From Flavobacterium frigoris PS1 (GTDB lineage: Bacteria > Bacteroidota > Bacteroidia > Flavobacteriales > Flavobacteriaceae), in the NCBI RefSeq assembly GCF_000252125.1, contig NZ_AHKF01000018.1, positions 248,001 to 312,000 on the forward strand: DNA of 64,000 nt, written 5' to 3'. This document shows, piece after piece, positions 1 through 8,548 of the stretch. Numbering within the stretch: the first letter of the stretch is position 1; every line of letters starts with the position of its first letter. The notes under the pieces are model-generated. The model had not been told where the DNA came from. It ran no database searches and saw only the letters and a program-made list of their open reading frames with translations. The position numbers were made by a program, and so were the translations under genes.

Positions 1-40
1 ATAGGATCTATTTTTGACTTTTTAGCCAGATACTGATACT

Positions 41-477
41 ATGAAAAAAGGAATAATTAAAAGCCGAATATTGGAAGATTGTATCTAAAAGTGGAATGAG
101 CTTATTGCTAACTTTAAAAAGCGATAGACTGAAATAAACGAACATACTTTTTGCCCAAATGAATCTGCTAGCCAGAGAGAAGATCTTAGGGCCGGCAAAT
201 ATGAGCTACTCAAAGCATTGGGTGATGAGCTTGCTTTTGCGCAACAAGAATTCATATATTTAAATTCATTAGACGTAACAAAAGATGAGCCTGGAGCAAT
301 TGTTGCTACTGTTCAATTAACTATTTTATAGGTTTTTTTGAGAAAGTAGGAATAGACGGAGAAACAATTGTTAGTATTTCAACCCGAGCTCCTATTTACG
401 ACGAAATGATTGGTTTACAAAAAGGAAGTTCATTTCAATATAATGAAACAAATTATGCCATTGGGGGTTTGTATTAA
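41..477 (+). pseudogene. Decayed small GreA/GreB-like protein gene
   Basis: An ATG at 41 opens a frame (MKKGIIKSRILEDCI) that stops at 86. The reading then continues in another frame from about 84 (SKSGMSLLLTLKSDRL), returns to the first from about 131 (EINEHTFC ... VTKDEPGAIVATVQL, stop at 329), and resumes in the third frame from about 337 (FEKVGIDGETIVSISTRAPIYDEMIGLQ) to a stop at 475-477. Joined, this gives a protein of about 145 residues with a helical start and a C-terminal GxxF-like segment. It resembles the small GreA/GreB-type proteins common in Bacteroidetes, which databases sometimes mislabel 3-oxoacyl-ACP synthase. At least three frame breaks make it a pseudogene. The family call is from memory of the pattern; the disruption is seen directly. 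Confidence 0.65.
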
Positions 478-676
478 AAGAGCTGTGCAAATACCACTAT
501 ATTTTCGGAAAGTTAATCTTGAAGTTTTTGGCTTTTGTTTGAAAGTCTATGCCATAATTTTTTTTGTGTTTGAACATTAGCTGTACCCTAAGGCTTCTAT
601 AATGAATCTTTACTTTTCGAGTAGCTATGCCTTTTAGGAAAGAGTTTCATTGCTTTTACCCGCAGTGAATACGTTA

Positions 677-2275
677 CTATTTATTGAAATGCTTTTGTAT
701 TAATGCTAGTAAATTTTCTTTTTTAATGGGTTTTGAAATATAATCGTTACAGCCCGCAGCTTTTGATTTTTCAAAGGCTTCGATATGTACAAATGCTGTT
801 TGTGCAATGATAACAACGTCTTTGTTGAATTGTCTTATTTGCTGCGTTGCTTCGTATCCATTCAATACAGGCATCTGAATATCCATAAGTATTAAATCGA
901 TGTCAGGGTTATTGCGACAGACTTCTATAGCTTCACTACCATTCCTTGCTTTTAATATTTCTTTACCGAACATTTTACAGGTTTTATCAAATAAAAATTC
1001 GGATATTCGATCATCTTCGACAAATAATATTTTTAGGTTTTTACCATAAAGACTATTAGTATCGCATTGTAAAACATCTTTAGTAACTATTTTTTCTTCG
1101 TCTCTAAAATCGTATGGCAAGGTAAAATAAAATATAGATCCTATGCCAACTTCACTTTCTACCCATATTTTACCGCCAAGCATTTCTACATAGGCTTTCG
1201 TAATTGACAAACCCAATCCTGCTCCCTGATGCGCCATTTTATTAGTAATGTCGGCCTGAATAAAACGTTCAAATATAACGTCATATCTGTCTTTTGGAAT
1301 TCCAATTCCTGAGTCTTTTACATAAAATTCAAGGTAGTTACCCTTATGGACATAGCCTAATTCAATAGAGCCTTTATTGGTAAATTTAATTGCATTTTTG
1401 ACAAGGTTGGTAAGAATAGCAAAAACTTTTTCACGGTCTGTTTTAATTATAATTTCACTATTAGGTAAAATGTTATTAACTGAAAGTTGTACTCCTTTAA
1501 CTTCGACTTCTAGCTTGAAAAGAGAATAAATGTATTCGAGCTGTTCATTAATATTTGAACCCTTTAGGTCTAGCAACATAAGCCCGGATTCTATTTTCGA
1601 AATATCAATAATATCGTTTATGATATTGAGCATACGGGCACCACTTTTCTCTATTATTCGAATGTAATTTTGTTGTTCTTCGCCTGTTAGTCCGGGCTCT
1701 TTCAATAAGTCTGCAAAACCAAGAATTCCATTCATTGGAGTTCTTATTTCATGCGACATATTAGCTAAGAATGCTGATTTTAGTTTGTCGCTTTCTTCCG
1801 CTTTGTCTTTTGCTATGATTAATTCGATTGCACGTTTTTCCTTTTCTTCATTTTGAAATGCAAGCTCTTTGTTAGCAACACCTAATTCGGTTGCACGTTT
1901 TTCTTTTTCATCGTTTTGAAAAGCAAGCTCTTTGTTGGCAATGCCTAATTCAGTTGCACGTTTTTCTTTCTCTTCGTTTTGAAAAGCAAGTTCTTTGTTA
2001 GCAACACCTAATTCAGTTGCACGTTTTTCTTTCTCCCCGTTTTGAAAAGCAAGTTCTTTGTTAGCAACACCTAATTCGGTTGCGCGTTTTTCTTTCTCTT
2101 CGTTTTGAAAAGCAAGTTCTATGTTAGCAATCTCTAATTCAGTTGCACGTTTTTCTTTTTCTTCATTTTGAAAAGCAAGTTCTTTTCTCACAGTAATTAA
2201 CTCCGCTATCAGTTGTTCTTTGAACTTTTCCGTGTCTTTCATATTTTGAAGATTCTTAGATTTTTTTAATTGCAA
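677..2275 (-). CDS. Hybrid sensor histidine kinase/response regulator with repeated coiled coil
   Basis: The 532-residue protein has no signal peptide or membrane segment, so it should be cytosolic. Residues 32-157 are six 21-residue repeats of the type ELAFQNEEKEKRATEL, predicted to form a long coiled coil. HisKA follows (FLANMSHEIRTP, phosphoacceptor His175), then HATPase_c with N-box (NLVKNAIKF), DSGIGIP and GAGLGLSI, and a C-terminal receiver with Asp in LILMDIQMP and the KP pair in ISKPIKK. There is no PAS, GAF or periplasmic sensor, so input must come through the coiled coil or a partner. No DNA-binding output partner lies next to it. The same repeat occurs in many PAS-linked kinases of other bacteria. 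Function is confident; the signal is unknown. Confidence 0.92.
   Translation of the reverse strand: MQLKKSKNLQNMKDTEKFKEQLIAELITVRKELAFQNEEKEKRATELEIANIELAFQNEEKEKRATELGVANKELAFQNGEKEKRATELGVANKELAFQNEEKEKRATELGIANKELAFQNDEKEKRATELGVANKELAFQNEEKEKRAIELIIAKDKAEESDKLKSAFLANMSHEIRTPMNGILGFADLLKEPGLTGEEQQNYIRIIEKSGARMLNIINDIIDISKIESGLMLLDLKGSNINEQLEYIYSLFKLEVEVKGVQLSVNNILPNSEIIIKTDREKVFAILTNLVKNAIKFTNKGSIELGYVHKGNYLEFYVKDSGIGIPKDRYDVIFERFIQADITNKMAHQGAGLGLSITKAYVEMLGGKIWVESEVGIGSIFYFTLPYDFRDEEKIVTKDVLQCDTNSLYGKNLKILFVEDDRISEFLFDKTCKMFGKEILKARNGSEAIEVCRNNPDIDLILMDIQMPVLNGYEATQQIRQFNKDVVIIAQTAFVHIEAFEKSKAAGCNDYISKPIKKENLLALIQKHFNK
1805..2182 (-). repeat. Six tandem 63-bp coding repeats
   Basis: Six in-frame 63-bp units encode 21-residue coiled-coil modules in the kinase at 677-2275. 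Copies differ at only a few positions (for example EEKEK, GEKEK or DEKEK, and GVANK or GIANK). Such close identity allows copy number to change by slippage or recombination without breaking the frame. Confidence 0.9.
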
Positions 2276-2790
2276 TTAGATAACCATAATAGAGTATCAA
2301 AAAACGTAATGCTCATAGGATACATTTAAAAAAAAGCTGTTAGAGAGAATTAGAGTTTTTGAAATCAAGGTCTATTTCTTTTCATTTAGCATCGTGTATA
2401 AGTACAAGATGTAATCAAAGATACATCTTTTTAGAATTAAGTTTTAAAGTCATGATGTTTTGCTTCTTGTTTTGTCAGATTGGAACAAGCTAGAGTGGTT
2501 GCGCTTGAACGAAGCGAATTCAGTACGAAAAATGTGTTAAATAAGTAAAGTGTTGATATCTAAGGGTGTATTTGTTGTTTAAGTGTGGTATTTATAAAAA
2601 ACGATCGTGATTGGGAGAAATAGTCGACTCTTAAATATAGGAAAGTCACTGTTTGTAGGGCTTTTTAATAAAAAACAACAAAATGTTTTATTTCTAAAAT
2701 ATTAAATAAAAATGTAATATTTTAAGAGTTTTTTAAGAAAAAGACATAGTTTTGCGGTATTAACTATATCAAACTATCAAAAAACTATTT
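2276..2790. other. Intergenic region between divergent kinase and TonB receptor genes
   Basis: This is 515 bp of AT-rich DNA separating two divergent genes. Apart from a Bacteroidetes -7 element close to the receptor start, no ORF, hairpin or RNA gene could be supported. Confidence 0.5.
2747..2754 (+). promoter_or_regulatory. Bacteroidetes -7 promoter element (TAGTTTTG)
   Basis: TAGTTTTG fits the TAnnTTTG consensus of Bacteroidetes housekeeping promoters and lies 36 bp before the ATG of the TonB-dependent receptor. No clear -33 TTG was found at the usual distance. Confidence 0.55.
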
Positions 2791-5412
2791 ATGAGATTTA
2801 ATCAATTTATTTTAGGCGTACTATTTATGATAATAGGACCAGCAGTTATGAATGCACAAACAGTCAAAGGGATTGTGACGGATGAGAATGGGCTAGCTTT
2901 GCCTTTTTCTAATGTTGTGGACCTAGCAACATCGCAAGGTGTGACCACTGACGGGAATGGTAATTTTGCAATTACAGTAAAAGGATTTCCTGTTACATTG
3001 GTTGCTAAATACGTAGGATACCAAAATAAAAGTATAGAAGTAACAAGTGCTGCTGCTATTGTTTTTAAGATGAACCCTAATAATAGCCTAGATGAGGTTG
3101 TTGTCACTGGGAATAGGTCAAAAGTAAGAAGCGTATTAAATTCGGCTGTTCCGATTGATAAATTGTATGCTGAAGATCTTAAGTCTAGTGGACAAGTTAC
3201 CTTTGACAAAATGTTAGCGTACAAAATCCCTTCATTTAATTCTAGTACTCAGGCTATTTCTGATGCGACTGCCCACTTTGACCCAGCAGATTTACGTGGA
3301 TTAGGACCAAGCCGTACCTTAGTTTTGGTTAACGGAAAAAGAAAAAATCAAAGTGCATTAGTGTATATCAATGATACTCCCGGAAAAGGTGAGGTAGGAA
3401 CTGATATGAAAAGTATTCCTTTTTCAGCAATCGAAAGAGTTGAGGTACTTCGTGACGGAGCTTCTTCTCAATACGGTTCAGATGCAATTGCAGGGGTAGT
3501 AAATATTATCCTTAAAAAGCAAACTAATTTTACAGAAGTAAATCTTACATCTGGAGTAACTTCTCAAGGAGACGGTTTCAATTTTGGAGCTGATCTTAAC
3601 TCAGGATTTAAAATTGCTGACAAAGGTTTTGTGAATTTTAATCTTTCTTATTTGGATCAAAAGAAAACTAACAGAGCTGGGAAACCAGGGAAAGATGATT
3701 TGTTTGGAGTAGCTGCTGATGACGCGCAATGGGGAGATTGGTTAAGTAGAAATCCTGACTTAGGGATGACTATTGGACAGCCAGATTCTAAAATGGGTGC
3801 TTTGGTTGTAAATGCTGAATATCCTCTTTCTGACAAAACTACGCTTTATGCATTTGGAGATGTTAATGTTAGAAAAGGAACTAGTTTTGCTTTGTATAGA
3901 GCTCCGTACTGGCCTGGTGTTAATGATAATTTCAATTTATTGCACGATGCTGGAACACCTTATAACGGTTTTCAGCCTACTTTCAAAACAGATATTTTTG
4001 ATAATCTAGGTTCTATTGGAATAAAAACTACTTTGCTTGGTTTTAATTCAGATTTCAGTTTAACAGCTGGTTCTAATAAAGTAGATTACACTGTTGATAA
4101 TACATTAAATCCTTCTTTGGGTGCGAGTAGTCCAACCTCATTTAATGTTGGTGGATATTCTTTTAGCCAGTTAGTAGGTAATGCTGATTTTAGCAGAACT
4201 TTTGATAAAGTAACTTTCGGTTTTGGTACAGAAATTAGAAAGGAGCGTTTTGAAGCAAGAGCAGGTCAAGAAGAATCTTATATCAATGGAGGAGCGCAGT
4301 CTTTTCCTGGATTACAACCAGCTAACGCATTAAATAAAGACCGTAATAACGTAGGGGTTTACACTACTTTAGATTATGATGTATCAGATGCTTTCTTAAT
4401 AGGAGGATCTTTAAGATATGAGAACTATTCAGATTTTGGAGATAACTTCTCTTGGAAAGTAAATTCTCGTTACAAACTAAATAACGATATTGTAGTAAGA
4501 GCATCTTACAGTACAGGATTTAGAGCACCTGCTTTGCACCAAATTTATTTGAGTAATATTCAAACGCTTGTGTCTGGTGGTACAATTTCTAATCAAGGGA
4601 CTTTTAACAATGTGGATCCAGCAGTTATCGGATTAGGTGTTCCTCAATTACATGCTGAGAAATCTCAAAATATATCCACAGGTATTACTTTTAGATCAGG
4701 TGCTAATTTTTCTGCTTCTCTTGATTTCTACCATATAAAAGTAAAAGACCGTGTTTTGTTTTCAGGAGAGGTTGGCTTTGATGGAGATGACACAACAACT
4801 AACCCAGTTGAAGAAGTATTAATTGCTAATGATATTACAAGTATGAAGTTTTTTATCAACGCTGTTAATACTATAACTAAAGGTGTTGATGTTGTTTTGA
4901 ATTACAAAAATGTAGAATTAGGAAATGGCAAACTAGCATTTAGTTTAGCGTCTAATATTGCTAATACTAAAATTGATGGACAAATTGCTACACCAGCTAT
5001 TTTGAAAGCCAATGGATATGACATCTTTAACCGTAAGGAACAAGGTAGAATTTTAAGCGCTAGGCCTAATACAAAAGTATTGTTAGGTACTAATTATGAT
5101 TTGAAAAAAGCAAGTCTTATTTTCAATAACACTTATTTTGGTGAAGTTACTTGGCAGCATGCTACTGATATCTCAAAAGATCAAACTTTTGCAGGGAAAG
5201 TTATTACTGACTTAGGAGTTGCTTATAAGTTCACAAGTACAATATCCGCTAATGTGATGGTAAACAATCTTTTCAATGTTTATCCAGACAAAATTGATAC
5301 TAAAGGCGATGTGGTTACTGATTTAGGAGGTCGTTTTAAATATGCATGGGAAGTAAACCAGTTTGGATTTAGTGGAACAACTTTTTCAGCAGGACTAAAC
5401 TTTAAGTTCTAA
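2791..5412 (+). CDS. TonB-dependent outer-membrane receptor
   Basis: The 873-residue protein starts with a signal peptide (cleavage near NAQ, residues 21-23). A CarboxypepD_reg-like beta-sandwich follows (about 25-95), then a plug domain (about 100-250) with the hallmarks RTLVLVNGKR, IERVEVLRDGASSQYGSDAIAGVVNIILKK, and a long beta-barrel ending in a C-terminal aromatic/Phe strand (SAGLNFKF). It should import a scarce ligand across the outer membrane using TonB energy. No SusD-like partner or hydrolase is adjacent, so it is not a classical SusC pair and the ligand cannot be read from context. It is a single-gene unit with its own promoter and a strong terminator. The family call is firm; the substrate is unknown. 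Confidence 0.92.
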   Translation: MRFNQFILGVLFMIIGPAVMNAQTVKGIVTDENGLALPFSNVVDLATSQGVTTDGNGNFAITVKGFPVTLVAKYVGYQNKSIEVTSAAAIVFKMNPNNSLDEVVVTGNRSKVRSVLNSAVPIDKLYAEDLKSSGQVTFDKMLAYKIPSFNSSTQAISDATAHFDPADLRGLGPSRTLVLVNGKRKNQSALVYINDTPGKGEVGTDMKSIPFSAIERVEVLRDGASSQYGSDAIAGVVNIILKKQTNFTEVNLTSGVTSQGDGFNFGADLNSGFKIADKGFVNFNLSYLDQKKTNRAGKPGKDDLFGVAADDAQWGDWLSRNPDLGMTIGQPDSKMGALVVNAEYPLSDKTTLYAFGDVNVRKGTSFALYRAPYWPGVNDNFNLLHDAGTPYNGFQPTFKTDIFDNLGSIGIKTTLLGFNSDFSLTAGSNKVDYTVDNTLNPSLGASSPTSFNVGGYSFSQLVGNADFSRTFDKVTFGFGTEIRKERFEARAGQEESYINGGAQSFPGLQPANALNKDRNNVGVYTTLDYDVSDAFLIGGSLRYENYSDFGDNFSWKVNSRYKLNNDIVVRASYSTGFRAPALHQIYLSNIQTLVSGGTISNQGTFNNVDPAVIGLGVPQLHAEKSQNISTGITFRSGANFSASLDFYHIKVKDRVLFSGEVGFDGDDTTTNPVEEVLIANDITSMKFFINAVNTITKGVDVVLNYKNVELGNGKLAFSLASNIANTKIDGQIATPAILKANGYDIFNRKEQGRILSARPNTKVLLGTNYDLKKASLIFNNTYFGEVTWQHATDISKDQTFAGKVITDLGVAYKFTSTISANVMVNNLFNVYPDKIDTKGDVVTDLGGRFKYAWEVNQFGFSGTTFSAGLNFKF

Positions 5413-5437
5413 AAAGAACTAGAATATAATTATAAGA

Positions 5438-5465
5438 AAACGGGATTTATTCCCGTTTTTTTTTT
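5438..5465 (+). terminator. Rho-independent terminator of the TonB receptor gene
   Basis: The stem AAACGGGA / TCCCGTTT with a 5-nt loop is followed by a run of ten or more T. It starts 26 bp after the stop codon at 5412. Confidence 0.9.
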
Positions 5466-5605
5466 GCCTCTTTTTTACACGATTCAATCCAGCTAGGAGT
5501 AACAGATTAAGCGCTTTGTAAACTTGGTTTTTAATGGGAATACTGTTTTGTCTTGAGTCTCTTCTTCTGATCACTTTTGTTTGTTGCCTACAGAACTTAA
5601 AGGGC

Positions 5606-5640
5606 ATAAAAATAGGGAGTTTCATTACGAAACTCCCTTT
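5606..5640 (-). terminator. Terminator of the secreted Tyr/Asn-rich protein gene
   Basis: GGGAGTTTC (5615-5623) pairs perfectly with GAAACTCCC (5629-5637). Read on the minus strand it is followed by TATTTTTATG. It lies 24 bp downstream of the stop of the minus-strand gene at 5661. Confidence 0.8.
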
Positions 5641-5660
5641 CTCTTTACTAAACAAAATGA

Positions 5661-6164
5661 TTAACGTCTGTCGTATCCTTTGTGGTCATTTTTATCACGT
5701 CCATTCTGATTGCTGTTATTAGCATATCTATTGTTTTTCGAGTTTTTAAGCTCTTTTTTATTGTAGTGTGCGCGTTTATCATTTTGATATTGAACTGTTC
5801 TTTGATTCTCTCCTCTATAACCTACATAATATCTTGTTTTGTCATTATTGTAGTTAGTATAAGGTCTGTTTCCACGATAATCATTCAATGCTACTTTATA
5901 GCCATTGTTTATATCATACCTTCTGTATTGATTAGGTAGTGTTCTTGAACGTTTCCAGTTTCCTCTTTCTAAATAAATGTATTGATTAGCTCGGACATCA
6001 TAATAAGATTGAATGTCGGGCATGTAATAATAACCTACAGTTACATTTGCTGAATTATGATAAACAGGTGCTGTTCCTATGTTTAGGCTTATTGAAAGTT
6101 GTGCATTAGATGTGCTTGATACAAGTAGAATTATTCCAACGGCGATTAGTTTTAAAGTTTTCAT
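5661..6164 (-). CDS. Small secreted Tyr/Asn/Arg-rich protein of unknown function
   Basis: This 167-residue protein has a clear signal peptide (MKTLKLIAVGIILLVSS, cleavage near SNAQ). The mature part begins with a short hydrophobic stretch (LSISLNIGTAPVY). A tyrosine-rich middle follows (VTVGYYYMPDIQSYYDV, GNWKRSRTLPNQYRRYD, GYKVALNDYRGNRPY). The tail, about residues 108-167, is low-complexity and made of Asn, Lys, Arg, Asp, His and Gln. The net charge is basic. It looks like an exported, cell-surface or matrix-associated protein; similar small exported proteins are common and uncharacterised in flavobacteria. It is transcribed alone, with a terminator behind it. No enzyme motif was seen and no function is proposed. 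Confidence 0.8.
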   Translation of the reverse strand: MKTLKLIAVGIILLVSSTSNAQLSISLNIGTAPVYHNSANVTVGYYYMPDIQSYYDVRANQYIYLERGNWKRSRTLPNQYRRYDINNGYKVALNDYRGNRPYTNYNNDKTRYYVGYRGENQRTVQYQNDKRAHYNKKELKNSKNNRYANNSNQNGRDKNDHKGYDRR

Positions 6165-6276
6165 GTTTTCTATATTTTAGTATTATAATTAAATTTTTTT
6201 ATTCGTTTCGTATATACATTTTGAGTAATTCCAACAACTGTGCCACAGCAATTTTTTAACGTTTTATTGGGCTATC

Positions 6277-6298
6277 GAAGTTGGATTTTATTGCTCAT
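6277..6298. repeat. Copy A of a degenerate 22-bp sequence found behind two neighbouring genes
   Basis: The segments GAAGTTG, ATTTT, TTGCT and AT, each separated by one variable base, recur at 8527-8548 with three mismatches in 22. Copy A lies about 95 bp beyond the stop of the amidoligase-like gene; the other copy lies about 60 bp beyond the stop of the peptidase gene. Confidence 0.5.
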
Positions 6299-6316
6299 AG
6301 TGTGTTTTAAAACACT

Positions 6317-6343
6317 AAAAGCAAGCGGTTTACGCTTGCTTTT
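6317..6343 (-). terminator. Hairpin terminator behind the amidoligase-like gene
   Basis: AAAAGCAAGCG (6317-6327) and CGCTTGCTTTT (6333-6343) form a perfect 11-bp stem with a GTTTA loop. The A and T ends make it usable in both directions. It lies 50 bp downstream of the minus-strand stop at 6394. Confidence 0.7.
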
Positions 6344-6393
6344 AATTTAATGCTATTATTTATAGAAAATTGAAGTTTTAATGTTTTTATAGA

Positions 6394-8001
6394 TTAATAT
6401 CCCTCTGTAATTAAGTTTTGTGATTTTTTATTATTTTTTTTACGAGTGTAACTAACCTTGGGAGCATGCTGAGAACTAATTTGTATCATATGTTGTTCAG
6501 CTTGGTATTTATTAAAGTTATCCCATACTGGTGGAGAACTTGTTTTTTGACCGCACATAGCGTCTATGCACACATTGTTGTCCTTGTACATTTCGTGTAA
6601 AACAGCTAAAATTTTAAAGAAAAATTCATCTAGTAATACAATAGCGTCAAAATCAGCTTTGAGTTCGTTATAGTTGGTGTCTGCCGTATTAAGTAGTTGT
6701 AATAGATCTAGTATTTCTTCCTTTTCTTCTTTATTGACTTCAGTTGCGTAACCGTATTTTAGAGTTTTAAAAACTAAATTATTCCAAGCTACACTATCAT
6801 GGCTCCATTTAATATCTGGTAGATTTAAAGCATGCTCACAGATTAGAACAATAGAAAAAAGAACATCATCTAAATAGGTTGCTGGAAATTCATCAAAACT
6901 TCTAAATTCAAAACCGCTTTGGTACATTTTTTCCTGATTGAAATCAAGGCCAACTTCAGGAAGTAATTCATACTCCATTTCTGCTTCGATTTGATCTCTC
7001 CACCAAATGTTATCTTCTTTTTCAAACTTCAATAATTTTCTAAAATCATCTACTTTGTAAGTTAGAATCTTACCTCTAGGCATCGATTTATTATAAGTAC
7101 CCACACCAATGTACCTAGACATAGCATTTCGCATAGAACCTAAAGTGAAATTTTTATCAAGATTATATTTGTTGTTAATCACTCCCATAATATCAGGACT
7201 TCCTAGTGTAGCTATGAAAAAAGGCTCAAACCACTGCAACAAATAAATTGCGTTAGCGTGTGTTTTATCAAAAGTATCGTAATCAACAATTCGGCTATTT
7301 TCTGCAAGAGTAGGCAATGTAATATGAAAATGATAGGTACCATTATTAAATAAAACAAGATTTTCCTGATTGGTCATAAACATATTAATGCCCTTGTTGT
7401 AATCTGGAAAATTTAATTTTTCTTTTAGTACACCGGATTCATTGATTTTGTCAAGAAATAGCTTTTTGGTAGCTTTTAATTCATTACAAGAATCGACGAT
7501 AGTTCTGTTTTCAAAATATTTGGTAACAAATTCGATAGAATCTCCATCAAAATGTACCGAACCCATCGTTTTTTCTCTTTGGGTAATCATACTTTGAATA
7601 TTGTAGGGTTGGTTCTTTAGAAAAACCTCCATTATAGACTCTCCGAGGTATTCAGGATTGTCTATTGATTGTGGTTTCGCTTCAGTAGTTTCAGCAGTGT
7701 TCTCTATAAGTTTTGCTGCTGGAATTGTTTTGTGTTGGAAATTTATATCCAGTTTTTCTAGAGAATGACTATTAATCATTCGGCTAACTTGATATTCTTT
7801 ATCTAAACCAAAAGCTTTCTTCAACAGAGGAGTCAAACTTTCTGGTTTGTAGCATTTTCTATAATCAATGCTATATTTCTCAAAACCAATTTTTTCTTGT
7901 ATAAATTCACCAGATACTGTTAAGGATTCTTCTAATTGTAGGTAGGTTTCGTTTTCTAATCCAATCCCCCAATAATATTTTTGTGTCTGATTTTCTTTCA
8001 T
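6394..8001 (-). CDS. Predicted amidoligase (glutamate-cysteine ligase-like fold), giant-virus-type family
   Basis: This 535-residue protein has no signal peptide or membrane helix. Motifs follow the order of the COOH-NH2 ligase (GCS2/Amidoligase_2-like) fold: WGIGLENETYL (11-21, paired acidic residues Glu16 and Glu18), FDGDSIEFV (151-159), GTYHFHITLPT (221-231), WFEPFF (257-262), GSPDIMG (267-273), GSMRNAMSRYIGVGT (288-302) and FEFRSFDEFP (364-373). Such enzymes use ATP to join a carboxylate to an amine. The same motif set is, from memory, typical of a family abundant in nucleocytoplasmic large DNA viruses. The C-terminal 30 residues are basic and low-complexity. The neighbour is a cysteine peptidase. 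Substrate unknown; the fold call is inference from motifs. Confidence 0.6.
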   Translation of the reverse strand: MKENQTQKYYWGIGLENETYLQLEESLTVSGEFIQEKIGFEKYSIDYRKCYKPESLTPLLKKAFGLDKEYQVSRMINSHSLEKLDINFQHKTIPAAKLIENTAETTEAKPQSIDNPEYLGESIMEVFLKNQPYNIQSMITQREKTMGSVHFDGDSIEFVTKYFENRTIVDSCNELKATKKLFLDKINESGVLKEKLNFPDYNKGINMFMTNQENLVLFNNGTYHFHITLPTLAENSRIVDYDTFDKTHANAIYLLQWFEPFFIATLGSPDIMGVINNKYNLDKNFTLGSMRNAMSRYIGVGTYNKSMPRGKILTYKVDDFRKLLKFEKEDNIWWRDQIEAEMEYELLPEVGLDFNQEKMYQSGFEFRSFDEFPATYLDDVLFSIVLICEHALNLPDIKWSHDSVAWNNLVFKTLKYGYATEVNKEEKEEILDLLQLLNTADTNYNELKADFDAIVLLDEFFFKILAVLHEMYKDNNVCIDAMCGQKTSSPPVWDNFNKYQAEQHMIQISSQHAPKVSYTRKKNNKKSQNLITEGY

Positions 8002-8328
8002 TTATACGAGTTCTTTTTTTTTATGGTTGATGACTTTATTTTATTATTTGAATACAAAGTTTCATTAGTTGTAAATTATTTAAACACAGTTTTTTGTATT
8101 ATTAATAATTATTCGCAACCATTGAAATGCTTTTTTACTTTTAAATTACAGGAATTTAATTTCAGACTCAGAAATGTGGTGTTTGTATCGACTGAACGAT
8201 TGATAAAAAGTGAGATTTTTCAATGTAACTATAAAATCGCTGTTGTTTTTACTTTCTTTTATATCAATGATTTAAGAAGACGAATAGCCAAGTTGTAATT
8301 TTTACTATTCTTTCGTTTTTCTAAGCTG

Positions 8329-8359
8329 CAAAAGTACTTTATTATTATGTCATTTCCAA
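8329..8359 (-). promoter_or_regulatory. Bacteroidetes promoter (TTG, 20-bp spacer, TACTTTTG)
   Basis: On the minus strand TTG (8357-8359) is followed after 20 bp by TACTTTTG (8329-8336), an exact TAnnTTTG match. The predicted start is near 8322, about 320 nt before the ATG at 8001, an unusually long leader for this group. Confidence 0.6.
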
Positions 8360-8526
8360 CTTGATATTGGAATGAAAATAAAGGAAAAAAAATGAGGTTT
8401 GGTTTTTGTTTATTTTTAAAACGATAAAAATATTTAATTACAAAAACAGAAGGTTTAGTGTATTGATTGTTAAGTCAGTAGTGGCGCAGTGTGTTTTGTT
8501 TTTAATCCAGAAAACAATGCCGTTTT

Positions 8527-8548
8527 GAAGTTGTATTTTGTTGCTAAT
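8527..8548. repeat. Copy B of the degenerate 22-bp sequence
   Basis: It matches 6277-6298 in 19 of 22 positions. Both copies are followed within 10-15 bp by TGT(A)TTTTAA, so the similarity extends a little past the core. Confidence 0.5.

Noticed and set aside
1805-2182. CRISPR array
   Set aside because: The 63-bp units are direct tandem copies without spacers and encode a continuous coiled coil.
2802-3224. Minus-strand frame inside the TonB receptor gene
   Set aside because: It is a shadow of the plus-strand gene with no independent signals.
7981-8298. Plus-strand frame of 105 codons upstream of the amidoligase-like gene
   Set aside because: It overlaps the start and leader of the minus-strand gene, has a random Phe-rich composition, and no domain or promoter.
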